Positions 26,850-36,155 are shown, numbered from the stretch's first letter. The stretch is DNA of 64,000 bases from Paraburkholderia phenazinium (GCF_900100735.1 NZ_FNCJ01000026.1:1-64000), one strand, 5' to 3'. The notes: generated by a model not told the origin, from the sequence alone. A program made the numbers and translations.

Positions 26850-27433
26850 TGCGCACTCTCGTGTCTCTCGTTACAGCGCTGACGCTCGGCATGCTAGGCG
26901 CTTGCAGCACGTCGCCCACCGCCAGCTTCTACACGTTGGACGCGGCCAACGGACAGCAAGATGCCTACGCGGCTCGCGCGATCAGTGTCGTGGTGACGTC
27001 GGTCACCGTGCCGGATCTCGTTGACCGGCCCCAGTTCGTGATTCGAGTGAGTGACAACCAGGTCAAGCTTGATGAATACTCGCGCTGGGCCGATTCGCTG
27101 AAAAGCCAGATTCCGCGCGTGGTTGCCGCCGACCTTGCGCAGTATCTGCCAGGCGCGCGAGTATCGGTGAGTGGCCAGGCTGACGATACCGCAGCGGCGT
27201 ATCGCGTGCGCATCGACATTCAGCGCTTCGACGGGGCGCCAGGCGACGCGGCTACCGTCGAGGCGCTATGGTCGGTGTCACCGCCCAAAGGCGTTTCGTT
27301 GCCCGGGCGGAGCATGGCGCGCGAGCCCTGCACGGCAGCGGATGCCGGGGCGCTTGCGGCGGCCTATAGCCGCGCGCTCGATGCGGTTAGCCGCGACATC
27401 GCTGGAGCGATTCACAGCAGTGCGACGAAGTGA
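26849..27433 (+). CDS. pqiC: PqiC-type outer-membrane lipoprotein
   Basis: A 194-residue lipoprotein with lipobox LGMLGAC and then STSPTASFYTLDA, the opening of the PqiC/YmbA (DUF330, ABC-type transport auxiliary) family. PqiC docks the PqiB tube at the outer membrane. The ATG at 26849 shares bases with the pqiB stop (TGATG), preferred over the GTG at 26846. It ends 7 bp before the next gene. Confidence 0.9.
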   Translation: MRTLVSLVTALTLGMLGACSTSPTASFYTLDAANGQQDAYAARAISVVVTSVTVPDLVDRPQFVIRVSDNQVKLDEYSRWADSLKSQIPRVVAADLAQYLPGARVSVSGQADDTAAAYRVRIDIQRFDGAPGDAATVEALWSVSPPKGVSLPGRSMAREPCTAADAGALAAAYSRALDAVSRDIAGAIHSSATK

Positions 27434-27440
27434 GGCACGG

Positions 27441-28202
27441 GTGAACCACGTTGTCGTCGCCTTCATCGTGTTTACATGCGTATTCGGCAGCGCGTTATTG
27501 GGCTTGTATCTCCGCACCCTGTTACCTGAGCAACATCTTGGCGAGGAATCGATCGGCGTCGTCAAACTGACGATTGGCCTGATCGCGACGATGGCTGCGC
27601 TGGTCCTTGGCTTGCTGATCTCATCGGCGAAATCCTCCTTCGATACGGTAAACGGCGAACTGGTGCGCAATGCCGCGAGTGTTATCCGGCTCGATCGCGT
27701 GCTGGCCCGATACGGACCCGAGACGCAGGAAGTTCGCGGTCTGATCAAGCAGAGTTACGGCACGTCGATACAGATACTCGCTTCCCATGACCCTGTGCAA
27801 GTAGCAAGACTCGGCAGCGAGGAAGCAAGCACCCGGGTGGAGGGTCTGCAGCGTAAGCTCGAAGAACTTTCGCCGCACAGCGAAGAGCAGGGACACCTGA
27901 AGGCCAGTGCTATCCAGATTGCCGATGAGGTATTGGCAGTGCGTTGGCTGGCGCTGTTACAAGCGCAGGGCTCAGTGCCCTTGCCGCTGCTGGTCGCCCT
28001 GGTGTTGTGGCTGTCGATTATTTTCGGCGCTTTCGGCCTGTTCACCCCGTCGAACGGGACTGTCATCGGAGCGCTGTTTCTCGGTGCACTCTCCACTTCT
28101 GGGGCGATTTTTCTGATCCTCGAGTTGAACACGCCGCTCGACGGAATGATTGGACTCTCGCTGGCGCCGATGCGCGACGCGTTGGCCATCCTTGGGCGGT
28201 AG
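27441..28202 (+). CDS. DUF4239-type membrane protein
   Basis: A 253-residue protein with two N-terminal hydrophobic helices (VVVAFIVFTCVFGSALLGLYL and VKLTIGLIATMAALVLGLLI), a long polar middle (about 75-175) and two C-terminal helices. This matches the DUF4239 (bestrophin-like) plan. Its function is unknown. The GTG at 27441 has a tgagg site upstream and fits just after pqiC, so it is probably the last gene of the RND-pqi transcript. Confidence 0.75.
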   Translation: MNHVVVAFIVFTCVFGSALLGLYLRTLLPEQHLGEESIGVVKLTIGLIATMAALVLGLLISSAKSSFDTVNGELVRNAASVIRLDRVLARYGPETQEVRGLIKQSYGTSIQILASHDPVQVARLGSEEASTRVEGLQRKLEELSPHSEEQGHLKASAIQIADEVLAVRWLALLQAQGSVPLPLLVALVLWLSIIFGAFGLFTPSNGTVIGALFLGALSTSGAIFLILELNTPLDGMIGLSLAPMRDALAILGR

Positions 28203-28335
28203 GCGTCTTCCGTGTGAGGCGCGATAAGACAATCTGGTATCGTAAGATTGGCTTAACGCGTGTGAGACGCCTGAAGAGAGAATCCGAACAATGCCCAGGC
28301 ACAACCCGGTACTTCATCGTAGTCAGAAAGCCCCC

Positions 28336-29634
28336 ATGACACCGAGGCGCTGGCTGCTTCTCGTGATTGGATCGATCCTGCTGGTGGCCGCGCTAGGATG
28401 GGCGCTGGCGGCAATACTCAAGCCAGCCATTCAGCGCACGATCGTCATCACAACCGGAGCGGACAAGGGTATCTATCGCGGCTTTGCCGATCGCTATGCG
28501 CCCCTCCTGAAGCGCGACGGCATCAAGCTCGATATCCGCAGCTCGTCCGGTTCGATCGAAAATTATGAGCGGCTGAAGAATCCAGACAGCGAATACGAAG
28601 TGGGCTTTATCCAGTCGGGTACCACCCGTCCGAAAGAAACAGACGGCCTGCAGACCATTGCTTCCGTGTCCTATGAGCCGATCTGGGTGTTTTATCGTGG
28701 CGATGCCATCGTCGACCGGCTGGCGCAACTGCGCGGCAAAAGGGTCTCTATTGGCGTTGCCGGCAGCGGCCTGCTGAACGTTTCCCAGGTATTGCTCGCT
28801 TATAGCGGCATCACCAGCAGCAATACCACGCTGCTGGAAATGGATGCAGCGAAGGCATATCAAGCCCTCGAAGAGGGCCATCTGGATGCTGCCTTCTTTA
28901 TCGGCAGACCGGATGCCGAGATGCAGCGAACGCTGCTGAACAGCAATCTGAAGCTCATGAGTTTTGCCCAGGCCGATGCCCTGGTGCAGAAATTCCCGTC
29001 GCTCTCGAAGATTGTTTTCCCGCGCGCCTCGACCAGCATCGTCAACGATCTTCCGCAGGCTGATGTCACGCTGCTGGCTGCTACCGCTCTGCTCGTGTCC
29101 AAAGACACCCTGCACCCGGCTCTCGTCTACCTGCTACTGGAAGCGGCCAAGACTGTCCATGGTGGTGAAGACTACTTCACGCCGCTTGGCACGTTTCCGA
29201 ACCTGAACACCGAGGAATTTCCGATTTCCGACGAAAGCACGCGCTACTTCAAATCGGGGCGCCCCTTCCTGCAGCGCTATCTTCCGTTCTGGCTGGCCAG
29301 TTTTATCGAAAGGCGCCTCTTGATCCTGGTCCCTTTCATGGCCGTACTGATCGGCTTGCTGCAGGCATTGCCGCGCATGGCGGAGGCCCGGATAAAAAAG
29401 CGGCTCGTGGTTTGGTATCGCGAGATCAAAGCGCTGGAAGATGAAATATGGAGGAACCGGCAACCCACCCCGAACCAGATTGAGCAATGGCGCGACGAGA
29501 TCGAAAACATTGATGCACATGCCAGCGAGATACGGCTGCCGCAGCGATATCTCCAGGATGTTTACGCCCTCAAGCAGGCGATTGCGATCGTACGGGAGCG
29601 GATTTTCCAGGTGGCGGCCAACGTGAAAGAATAG
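28336..29634 (+). CDS. TAXI-family TRAP-type solute-binding protein with a C-terminal anchor
   Basis: A 432-residue protein. An N-terminal hydrophobic segment (WLLLVIGSILLVAALGWALAAI) is followed by a TAXI-type binding domain (about 45-310): ITTGADKGIYRGFADRYAPLL, VGFIQSGT and GKRVSIGVAGSGLLNVSQ. A second hydrophobic helix near 325-345 (LLILVPFMAVLIGLLQAL) and a cytoplasmic helical tail follow. No TRAP permease gene is adjacent, so it may sense rather than transport a ligand. The ATG at 28336 has agaaag upstream; the ATG at 28291 is an alternative. Confidence 0.8.
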   Translation: MTPRRWLLLVIGSILLVAALGWALAAILKPAIQRTIVITTGADKGIYRGFADRYAPLLKRDGIKLDIRSSSGSIENYERLKNPDSEYEVGFIQSGTTRPKETDGLQTIASVSYEPIWVFYRGDAIVDRLAQLRGKRVSIGVAGSGLLNVSQVLLAYSGITSSNTTLLEMDAAKAYQALEEGHLDAAFFIGRPDAEMQRTLLNSNLKLMSFAQADALVQKFPSLSKIVFPRASTSIVNDLPQADVTLLAATALLVSKDTLHPALVYLLLEAAKTVHGGEDYFTPLGTFPNLNTEEFPISDESTRYFKSGRPFLQRYLPFWLASFIERRLLILVPFMAVLIGLLQALPRMAEARIKKRLVVWYREIKALEDEIWRNRQPTPNQIEQWRDEIENIDAHASEIRLPQRYLQDVYALKQAIAIVRERIFQVAANVKE

Positions 29635-29706
29635 CTGGGCGACGAGATTGTTTTGGCCGTTGCCGATACTCTATTGGAATTCCTCCTGCCCGAGACAGGC
29701 CTCTCC

Positions 29707-31668
29707 ATGCGCGCCAACGATGCTTTGCCCACGCAAGCCAGCATGCCCGTGTTCCAGACGACGGGTGATGACTACTCATTCGGTAACGACGCAATTGCGT
29801 TGCGCTGGACGGTCAATGACGAACACCTCGCGGATTTCTCACTGATCGATTACGCGGGGAAACGCACGCTGCCGATCATCGCACCGTTCGCGCTATGGCT
29901 CGCTGACGGAACTGCCGTGGGTCTGGCCGAGCTGAAGGTCATGGCGCCGGTGAACGAAACCGCTTTGGCACCCAACCCCCGCGCGTCACGCCTCGCCGAA
30001 CGCATCGCAGGCCGGCGCGTGAGTACCACACTCACCGACGCCCAAGGCCGTCTAAAGGTGGAATGGAGCGTGGAGCAGCGCGAGGGCTCGCGATACCTAC
30101 GCGAACAGCTAGCGATTACGGCGCTTCTTCGGGACGAAGATATCGCCGTCGTTTCATTGCTGGAGACGCGTGCTGCTGGCGCACAGGCCAGCAGCGAACT
30201 GAAGGGCACGCCTGTCATCGCGGGCAACTTCTATCTAGGTTTCGAGCTTCCGCTAGCGGAAAGCCATGTGGACGGCGAGCGCGTCAGGTTGACTTTGCAA
30301 CGGGCGTTGCCGCTGGAGCAGAACAGGACACTGGTCTACTCCGCCGTGGCCGGCGTAGTGCGCGACGGCCAGTTGCGGCGCGACTTCGCCACCTATCTGG
30401 AACGAGAGCGGGCTCACCCATATCGTCCGTTTCTGCACTACAACAGTTGGGGCGACATCGGCTACCTCACGCCGTACACGCAGGAGCAAGCGCTGGAGCG
30501 CATCGAAGCAATCGGCCGCGAGTTGCACGACGCGCGCGGAGTGCAGGTCGATTCGTTTCTGTTCGACGATGGCTGGGACGACCTTAGCGGTGGCTGGCAT
30601 TTCAGCAAGGATTTTCCGCAAGGCTTCGTTGCGCTGCGCAACGCTGCGGCACGATACGGAGCCGCGCCCGGCGTATGGTTGTCCCCGTGGGGTGGCTACG
30701 GAGCACCGAAACACGAGCGCGTAACGCGAGGCCGTGCCGCTGGATATGAGGTTATCGATAACGGCCTCGCACTTTCGGGGCCGAGATACTATCGACGCTT
30801 TCATGAAGTCGTGATGGCCTTGCTCGATGACGATGGTGTAAACCAGTTCAAGTTCGACGGTACAGGCAACGCCGACCGGGTGTTTCCCGGCAGCCTCTTC
30901 GATAGCGATTGGGACGCAGCGATCCAGCTCATCGAGCACATCCGCGCCGCCAAACCCGATACCTTCATCAATCTCACCACGGGCACGCATCCTTCGCCGT
31001 TCTGGCTACGCTACGCAGACTCAATCTGGCGCGGCGGCAAGGACGACGATCTGGCGGGAACCGGCACTCACCGCGAGCGCTGGATCACGTATCGCGACGC
31101 GCAGACGTATCGCAACGTCGTGCTGCGCAGTCCGCTCTTCCCGCTCAATTCGCTGATGCTGCACGGCATCCTCTACGCGCAGTGCAATCCGCGCCTGAAC
31201 ACGGCGACGGGTGATGATTTCGCCAATGAGGTGCGTTCCTATTTCGGGAGCGGCACGCAATTGCAGGAGCTATACATTACGCCGGCGCTGCTCACCCAGT
31301 ACGACTGGGATGTGCTCGCGGACGCCGCCAGATGGGCCCGCGAAAACGGCGACGTCCTGCGCGACAGCCATTGGATCGGCGGAGTACCGGACCGGCAAGA
31401 GGTCTACGGTTGGGCCGCGTGGGCGCCGCACAAGGCGATCGTGACGCTGCGCAATCCGGACAGCCGCGCGCAACGCTTCGTGCTGGATCTGCGGCGGCAA
31501 CTGGAGTTGCCGGCTGTGGCGGTCGGGCGATTCGATTCGCGCAGCATTTGGCGCGAAGGGGCTTCCGATATTCCGGCAGTACTAAACGCCGATCTGACGC
31601 AGGAAGTGCAGCTTGCGCCGTTCGAAGTGCTGACGCTGGAACTGTTGCCGATCGTTGAAGCGGAGTAG
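29707..31668 (+). CDS. GH36-like alpha-galactosidase / glycoside hydrolase
   Basis: About 653 residues, cytoplasmic, with no signal peptide. The middle holds the barrel of a GH36/GH-D clan enzyme: VDSFLFDDGWDDL, GVWLSPWGGYGAP, FKFDGTGN (the KxD nucleophile motif) and ADSIWRGGKDD. These enzymes release alpha-galactose or related sugars. The preferred start is the ATG at 29707; the frame extends to a TTG at 29653. It converges on a GH35 beta-galactosidase gene 47 bp away, which suggests joint use of galactosides from plant material. Substrate specificity is inferred only from the clan. Confidence 0.8.
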   Translation: MRANDALPTQASMPVFQTTGDDYSFGNDAIALRWTVNDEHLADFSLIDYAGKRTLPIIAPFALWLADGTAVGLAELKVMAPVNETALAPNPRASRLAERIAGRRVSTTLTDAQGRLKVEWSVEQREGSRYLREQLAITALLRDEDIAVVSLLETRAAGAQASSELKGTPVIAGNFYLGFELPLAESHVDGERVRLTLQRALPLEQNRTLVYSAVAGVVRDGQLRRDFATYLERERAHPYRPFLHYNSWGDIGYLTPYTQEQALERIEAIGRELHDARGVQVDSFLFDDGWDDLSGGWHFSKDFPQGFVALRNAAARYGAAPGVWLSPWGGYGAPKHERVTRGRAAGYEVIDNGLALSGPRYYRRFHEVVMALLDDDGVNQFKFDGTGNADRVFPGSLFDSDWDAAIQLIEHIRAAKPDTFINLTTGTHPSPFWLRYADSIWRGGKDDDLAGTGTHRERWITYRDAQTYRNVVLRSPLFPLNSLMLHGILYAQCNPRLNTATGDDFANEVRSYFGSGTQLQELYITPALLTQYDWDVLADAARWARENGDVLRDSHWIGGVPDRQEVYGWAAWAPHKAIVTLRNPDSRAQRFVLDLRRQLELPAVAVGRFDSRSIWREGASDIPAVLNADLTQEVQLAPFEVLTLELLPIVEAE

Positions 31669-31715
31669 TGGAGTGGATGTGGCCGCAGGCCTGGCATCGG
31701 CATATGGGGTTCGCG

Positions 31716-33572
31716 CTAAGACAGCGTATCCGCCAGTTCCACCGGCGTCGCTTCGGTCTGGTGCAAGTCGAAGACAAGTACCTCGTTGTCACCTTGCATG
31801 AGCCACGGCGCGGGGCAATACAAGCGCCTTTGCGGACCGATATTCCAGTAGCGTCCCAGATTGTGCCCGTTGACCCAGACGACGCCCTTGGTCCAGTTGC
31901 TCATGTCGAGCCAGGTGTCGCCGACTTCATCCAGCAGCAAGCTGGCCTTGAAAAACAGTCCGGGCTTCAGCGGGTTCGCGCAGCTTCTCTTCAAGTTGGC
32001 GATAAATGTGTCGTCCATTGGCAGCAGGAAGACTTCCCAGCCCTTGAGGATGGAGAAGGACCCGTCGGCGTTTTTCATCCTGACCGGTTCCAGCAGTCCT
32101 TTGCGATCGACAATCGCGGGGCCGAAATTGACCCGCCCCATGCCCTCCACGAGGATCTCTAACGATACCGCGCCAGCCAGGTTCGACTCGTGCTCTGGCA
32201 ATGTCAATGGAACGGCGAGCGGTGCGCGGTGCATCACGCGGAGCGGCTGCGCGTACTCCGGTGGCATTTGCGCTCTCGAGACGCCACCCGCGTAGTGTTC
32301 GTCGACGAAAACGGTTGCATAGTCGTGAACACTGCTGATGTCCAGCATACCGCTTGCGTGCTCTTGCAACTGCTTGCGGTACAGCACGAAGCCAAACGCC
32401 TGACCATAGCTTTCAAAGGACTGCGGATCGACGTACTGTTCCTGCGGCAGTGCCGCGGGCAGGTTGTCCCAGATCGAGGCGTAGAGCGTTGGCATCAAGG
32501 CATCGATGCCAGTGCGTTCGAGCGTGGCGATGCCGTCGGGTATAGCGGGCAAGGGCGCAGGCAGGTAGCCGGCGATGATGTCGCGGTACTTCATGTACTT
32601 CGGCGTCGCCACGCCCTGTTCACTGATCGGCGCCGAATAGTCGTAGCTGGTGATGTCGGGCTGATAGTTGCCTGAATCATCCACGTTCGCGCCGGCGTAA
32701 AAGCCAAAGCTCGTGCCGCCGTGAATGACATACAAATTGAACGACCGCTTCGACTGCATGAACGTGCTCAAGATGCGGGCGAGGTCGTAGTTCCTCCCTG
32801 CGAAACCCGCTTCGCCCCAATGGGTGAGCCACCTTGGGTACACCTCGCCGGCCATCGCGGGCACCGCGGGGAATTTTCGGCGCACGGTTGCGATCTGTGC
32901 CGCGTCGCCATTGCTCAATGCGATCGCGCCGCCGGTTACGGTGGTGCGATTACGCTCGAGTTGCGGGAGGCCGTCTTCGGTGTAGAACGGCCCCGTTACG
33001 CCTCCTTTGAGCCAAAGCTGCCTGAGCTCTTCGAGGTAAGCCGGATTGCTCGCGTATGAACCGAGTTCATTTTCGATCTGTATCATCAGGATCGGTCCGC
33101 CGTGCTGGATCAGCAACGGCTTGATACGCGGGACCAGTTCCTCGATGTAGCGCGCCACCGCCGCCATGTAGCGAGAATCGGTGGCCGAGTCGGTCCTCAA
33201 CTGGACGTCCGGATCGCTCAACAGGTAAGAGGGCAGGCCTCCCAGATCCCATTCGGCGCAGACGTAAGGACCGGGACGCAGCAGCACCCACATTCCTTCG
33301 GACTGGCACAGCCGGATGAAGGCATCGATATCGCGGTTGCCGCTGTGGAAATCGAACACGCCCCGCCGCGTCTCATGGTAATTCCACATGATGTATAAGG
33401 CGATGCAGTTCATCCCCATCGCCTTGGCCATCCTGATTCGGTGTTGCCAATACTCGCGCGGGATGCGGGCCGGGTGCATTTCGCCGCTGCGAATCTGGAA
33501 CGGCTCGCCGTCGAGCAGGAAGTGTTCGCCGTCAGAGCTGAAAGAGAAGGTGCGGCCGCGTCGGAGGTTCAC
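31716..33572 (-). CDS. GH35 beta-galactosidase
   Basis: A 618-residue glycoside hydrolase family 35 enzyme. It opens with FLLDGEPFQIRSGEMHPARI and has RPGPYVCAEWDLGGLP. The acid/base is E169 in IQIENELGSY and the nucleophile is E243 in AGEVYPRWLTHWGE; GGTSFGFYAG and jelly-roll domains follow. No signal peptide is visible, so it is cytoplasmic or exported by another route. GTG 33572 is the only sensible start. It lies 12 bp after the sorbosone-dehydrogenase-like gene on the same strand, so the two form an operon. Confidence 0.93.
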   Translation of the reverse strand: MNLRRGRTFSFSSDGEHFLLDGEPFQIRSGEMHPARIPREYWQHRIRMAKAMGMNCIALYIMWNYHETRRGVFDFHSGNRDIDAFIRLCQSEGMWVLLRPGPYVCAEWDLGGLPSYLLSDPDVQLRTDSATDSRYMAAVARYIEELVPRIKPLLIQHGGPILMIQIENELGSYASNPAYLEELRQLWLKGGVTGPFYTEDGLPQLERNRTTVTGGAIALSNGDAAQIATVRRKFPAVPAMAGEVYPRWLTHWGEAGFAGRNYDLARILSTFMQSKRSFNLYVIHGGTSFGFYAGANVDDSGNYQPDITSYDYSAPISEQGVATPKYMKYRDIIAGYLPAPLPAIPDGIATLERTGIDALMPTLYASIWDNLPAALPQEQYVDPQSFESYGQAFGFVLYRKQLQEHASGMLDISSVHDYATVFVDEHYAGGVSRAQMPPEYAQPLRVMHRAPLAVPLTLPEHESNLAGAVSLEILVEGMGRVNFGPAIVDRKGLLEPVRMKNADGSFSILKGWEVFLLPMDDTFIANLKRSCANPLKPGLFFKASLLLDEVGDTWLDMSNWTKGVVWVNGHNLGRYWNIGPQRRLYCPAPWLMQGDNEVLVFDLHQTEATPVELADTLS

Positions 33573-33584
33573 GGTGCGCTCACA

Positions 33585-34982
33585 CTAATGACCGGCATAC
33601 GACACGCGCCACAGTGTGCCATTGCCGTCCTCGGTCACAAGCAGCGCTCCGTCGTGGGCAACAGCGACGCCCACGGGTCTGCCCCAGGCGCTACGCTCGT
33701 TCAACACGAAGCCGGTGAGAAAGTCCACGTACTCGCCGGTCGGAACGCCGTGCTCAAGACGCACCCGCACCACCTTGTAGCCGGTGCGTGAAGTTCGATT
33801 CCATGAACCGTGGAAAGCCACGAAAACGTCGCCGCGATATTCGGTGGGAAACGCTGCTACACCCGTCGTCGCGGTATAGAAGCATATCTCCAATGGGGCC
33901 GAGTGCGACTGCAGTAAAACATCGGGGTTGAGTGCCCGCCCGGCAAGGTCAGGGCGCTCGCCGACGTGGCGAGGATCTTCGTGGCCGCCCATGTAGAACC
34001 AGGGCCAACCGTAGAATCCACCTGCTTTCACGCGGGTGACGTAATCCGGTACGAGATCGTCGCCGAGACCGTCGCGCTCGTTCGTCGAAGTCCACAACTC
34101 GTCCGTATCCGGATCCACCGCGATGCCTACGCCATTGCGAATGCCCGTCGCAAAGGTGTGGAGAGGTTGATGGCCTTCGGGGTCCGTCACGAGAATGTCG
34201 GCGCGATTGGTTTCAGCGCCCCATGCCGCACCCCGTCCGTGTTCGGCGTCCCAACGAGCGATGTCTTCGGGACTCTTTTTGCTCATGTCTTCGGCGGCGT
34301 CCGACCCGGAACCGACGGAAACGAACATGCGCTTGCCATCCAGCGAAAAGGCCACGTCGCGCGTGCTATGACCGCCCCCGCTTTCCGTCAAACGTGGCAC
34401 GACGACCTGCGCCGTGCCGCTCGCCTTGAGGTCTCCACTGCGATACGGAAAACGAACGATCGAGTTGTTGTTCGCCACATAGATCCATTGCGGATGGTTT
34501 CCCGGAGGATAAAAGGCGATCCCGAAAGGCCGGTCCAACCCATCGGCAAAAACCTGCATCTCGGATGGCGTATCCGCTCCGTCAGCAGCGCGCAATACCC
34601 GGATGCGATCCGCGGCCGTCTCCGCGACAAAGATATCGCCGTTGGGTGCGACACGCACGATGCGGGGATTCGACAGACCCGTTGCGAACAGCGTGACCTT
34701 GAACCCCGGCGGAACCGACAACGAAGCATTGGCCGGCTGCTTCACCACTTGCGGACCGTTTGCGGTCGAAGTCGTGCTGTAGGGTGCGGGCAAATCGGCC
34801 AGCGTGAAGTGATGCACGACACCTGGGGCGGCATGACGCCAACTCCCAGGGTCGCTAGGCGTAGATGCGGATGCGAGCCTGACGGTTGGGGACACCTGGG
34901 CTGCGGCGTTGCCACCAGCGCCAAGACCGGCAAAAACGACGCTCAGGACGAGCGCGTAGCGGAATGACTGTATGGATAGCAT
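33585..34982 (-). CDS. PQQ-type sugar dehydrogenase-like (sorbosone dehydrogenase) protein
   Basis: A 465-residue periplasmic protein with a signal peptide (ALVLSVVFAGLGAGGNAAA). It is a six-bladed beta-propeller of the L-sorbosone dehydrogenase / soluble glucose dehydrogenase family: PPGFKVTLFATGLSNPR, RDVAFSLDGKRMFVSVGSGSD and NGVGIAVDPDTDELW, and near the end GRPVGVAVAHDGALLVTEDG. The family binds PQQ and oxidises sugars, but binding residues were not verified. The ATG at 34982 is used; the frame runs to 35060. It leads the GH35 operon, so it may oxidise the sugar released outside the cell. Confidence 0.85.
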   Translation of the reverse strand: MLSIQSFRYALVLSVVFAGLGAGGNAAAQVSPTVRLASASTPSDPGSWRHAAPGVVHHFTLADLPAPYSTTSTANGPQVVKQPANASLSVPPGFKVTLFATGLSNPRIVRVAPNGDIFVAETAADRIRVLRAADGADTPSEMQVFADGLDRPFGIAFYPPGNHPQWIYVANNNSIVRFPYRSGDLKASGTAQVVVPRLTESGGGHSTRDVAFSLDGKRMFVSVGSGSDAAEDMSKKSPEDIARWDAEHGRGAAWGAETNRADILVTDPEGHQPLHTFATGIRNGVGIAVDPDTDELWTSTNERDGLGDDLVPDYVTRVKAGGFYGWPWFYMGGHEDPRHVGERPDLAGRALNPDVLLQSHSAPLEICFYTATTGVAAFPTEYRGDVFVAFHGSWNRTSRTGYKVVRVRLEHGVPTGEYVDFLTGFVLNERSAWGRPVGVAVAHDGALLVTEDGNGTLWRVSYAGH

Positions 34983-35173
34983 CGCGTCTCCGGCTGTGTT
35001 CGCCCAACGATACGGTACCGGATAACAGCATGACCCACCTTGGGTGGATGAGCTACCCATTCAATTCTACGGCGGAAAGCACCGGTCGGCTCGCCGAGTC
35101 GACACGAGGGCAGTGCTTGCGATAAGGCGCAATCTCCGAGGCAACGGCATGCGTCCGGAGGCAACAAGCCGTG

Positions 35174-35764
35174 TTAAAGCATCGGATGGGCCGCCGGATA
35201 GAGCGCCGTTCTCACCGCGAGTGCGCCGAGTACGACAAAGATGATGGCAGCAAGGATGTGAACGGCCTTCGTCGGCAAGCGGTCGGCGAACTTGTGTCCA
35301 AGATAGATGACCGGCACGTTCGCCAGCATCATGCCCAACGTCGTGCCCGCGACGACGCCGAAGAATTCGTGAAATCGCGCGGCCAAAGCGATGGTAACGA
35401 TTTGAGTCTTGTCGCCCATTTCGGCAAGAAAGAACGTTACGACGGTGGTACCGAAGACACCCATGGAATTTTTCGTCAATACCGTATCGGCGTCGTCCAG
35501 CTTGTCGGGAATGAGAATCCACACGGCCATGACGGCAAACGAGACGACGACTGCCCAATTCAGGATGTTGGGGCTCAGAATACTCGCGAGCCACACGCCT
35601 AGCGCGCCAGATGCGCCATGGTTGATGAGTGTCGCGGCAAGCACACCAAGCACGATGGGGATGGGTTTGCGGTATCGCGCAGCCAGCACGAGGGACAGCA
35701 GTTGCGTTTTGTCGCCAATCTCGGCGAGGCCGACAACACTGGTTGAAACGAGGAAGGATTGCAT
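35174..35764 (-). CDS. UPF0016/GDT1 family manganese exporter
   Basis: A 196-residue inner-membrane protein with six hydrophobic helices. Two copies of the signature ExGDKTQ are present (LAEIGDKTQLL near residue 16 and LAEMGDKTQIV near 107). These mark UPF0016/TMEM165/GDT1; bacterial members such as MneA export Mn2+. ATG 35764 (MQSFLVS) is chosen; the frame extends to 35860 through the riboswitch. A minus-strand yybP-ykoY-type element lies immediately upstream, so expression should rise with manganese. Confidence 0.92.
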   Translation of the reverse strand: MQSFLVSTSVVGLAEIGDKTQLLSLVLAARYRKPIPIVLGVLAATLINHGASGALGVWLASILSPNILNWAVVVSFAVMAVWILIPDKLDDADTVLTKNSMGVFGTTVVTFFLAEMGDKTQIVTIALAARFHEFFGVVAGTTLGMMLANVPVIYLGHKFADRLPTKAVHILAAIIFVVLGALAVRTALYPAAHPML

Positions 35765-35799
35765 GGGATGTTGTACCCGGGCCGCGCTGATAGAACGCG

Positions 35800-35844
35800 A
35801 TGACGCGCATTCCGGCGACCCGGTTAGGTCGGAATGCGTGTCAT
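35800..35844 (-). promoter_or_regulatory. Expression-platform hairpin of the UPF0016 riboswitch
   Basis: Fifteen-base arms at 35800-35814 and 35830-35844 pair with one mismatch around a 15-base loop. The upstream (RNA 5') arm overlaps the 3' strand of the aptamer's P1 (ccgatga in RNA sense), so the hairpin and P1 cannot form together. This fits a manganese switch whose ligand-bound aptamer prevents the hairpin. The hairpin is about 36 bases before the ATG and has no T tract, so control of translation or Rho access is possible. Confidence 0.6.
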
Positions 35845-35954
35845 CGGTCTTGCCAGGCATTTAGCTGCGCGCGCCATGGAGAGTCTTTCGACTCGCCAAG
35901 TATGTTGACGTGCGCCCTCGAACATCGCGTTCGAGGCGGCTACTCCCCAATGAG
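35835..35954 (-). ncRNA. yybP-ykoY-type manganese riboswitch for the UPF0016 gene
   Basis: Read on the minus strand, the region begins tcattggggagtagcc, carrying the yybP-ykoY hallmark GGGGAGTAGC. It continues with the hallmark cgtcaacat, a gagtc-GAAA-gactc tetraloop hairpin and ggcaagaccgatga. P1 forms between tcattgg and ccgatga. The same conserved blocks occur in the plus-strand element at 36044. yybP-ykoY aptamers bind Mn2+ in the loop containing the GGGGAGTAGC and cgtcaac segments. Confidence 0.85.
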
Positions 35955-36043
35955 CAGGCGCGATTTTATCCCGCTATGCGTGACGGAAGCAAGTCGCCAG
36001 ATTGCCTGCATTACAAAAGCCTTTCTTCCGTGATATGCTCGCC

Positions 36044-36155
36044 GCTGTCTTTGGGGAGTAGCCGGCTTCCGTCTGGAAGCGCCTGCGTCAACATTCTCGG
36101 TCGTACAGACCGTGGCGCAGGCAGCCGTTTGGTTGGCGAGACCATCGACACACCA
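36044..36155 (+). ncRNA. yybP-ykoY-type manganese riboswitch for mntP
   Basis: The region starts ctttggggagtagcc and continues with a short stem, gcgtcaacattct, a second stem closing at gcaggcagcc, and ggcgagaccatcgac. The blocks GGGGAGTAGCC, GTCAACAT and GRGACC match the minus-strand element and the known yybP-ykoY aptamer. mntP is a standard target of this riboswitch class in other proteobacteria. The aptamer lies 60 bp before the mntP ATG. Confidence 0.85.

Noticed and set aside
33966..34967. 333-codon plus-strand frame inside the sorbosone dehydrogenase-like gene
   Set aside because: The minus strand encodes a signal peptide and beta-propeller motifs; the plus frame has none.
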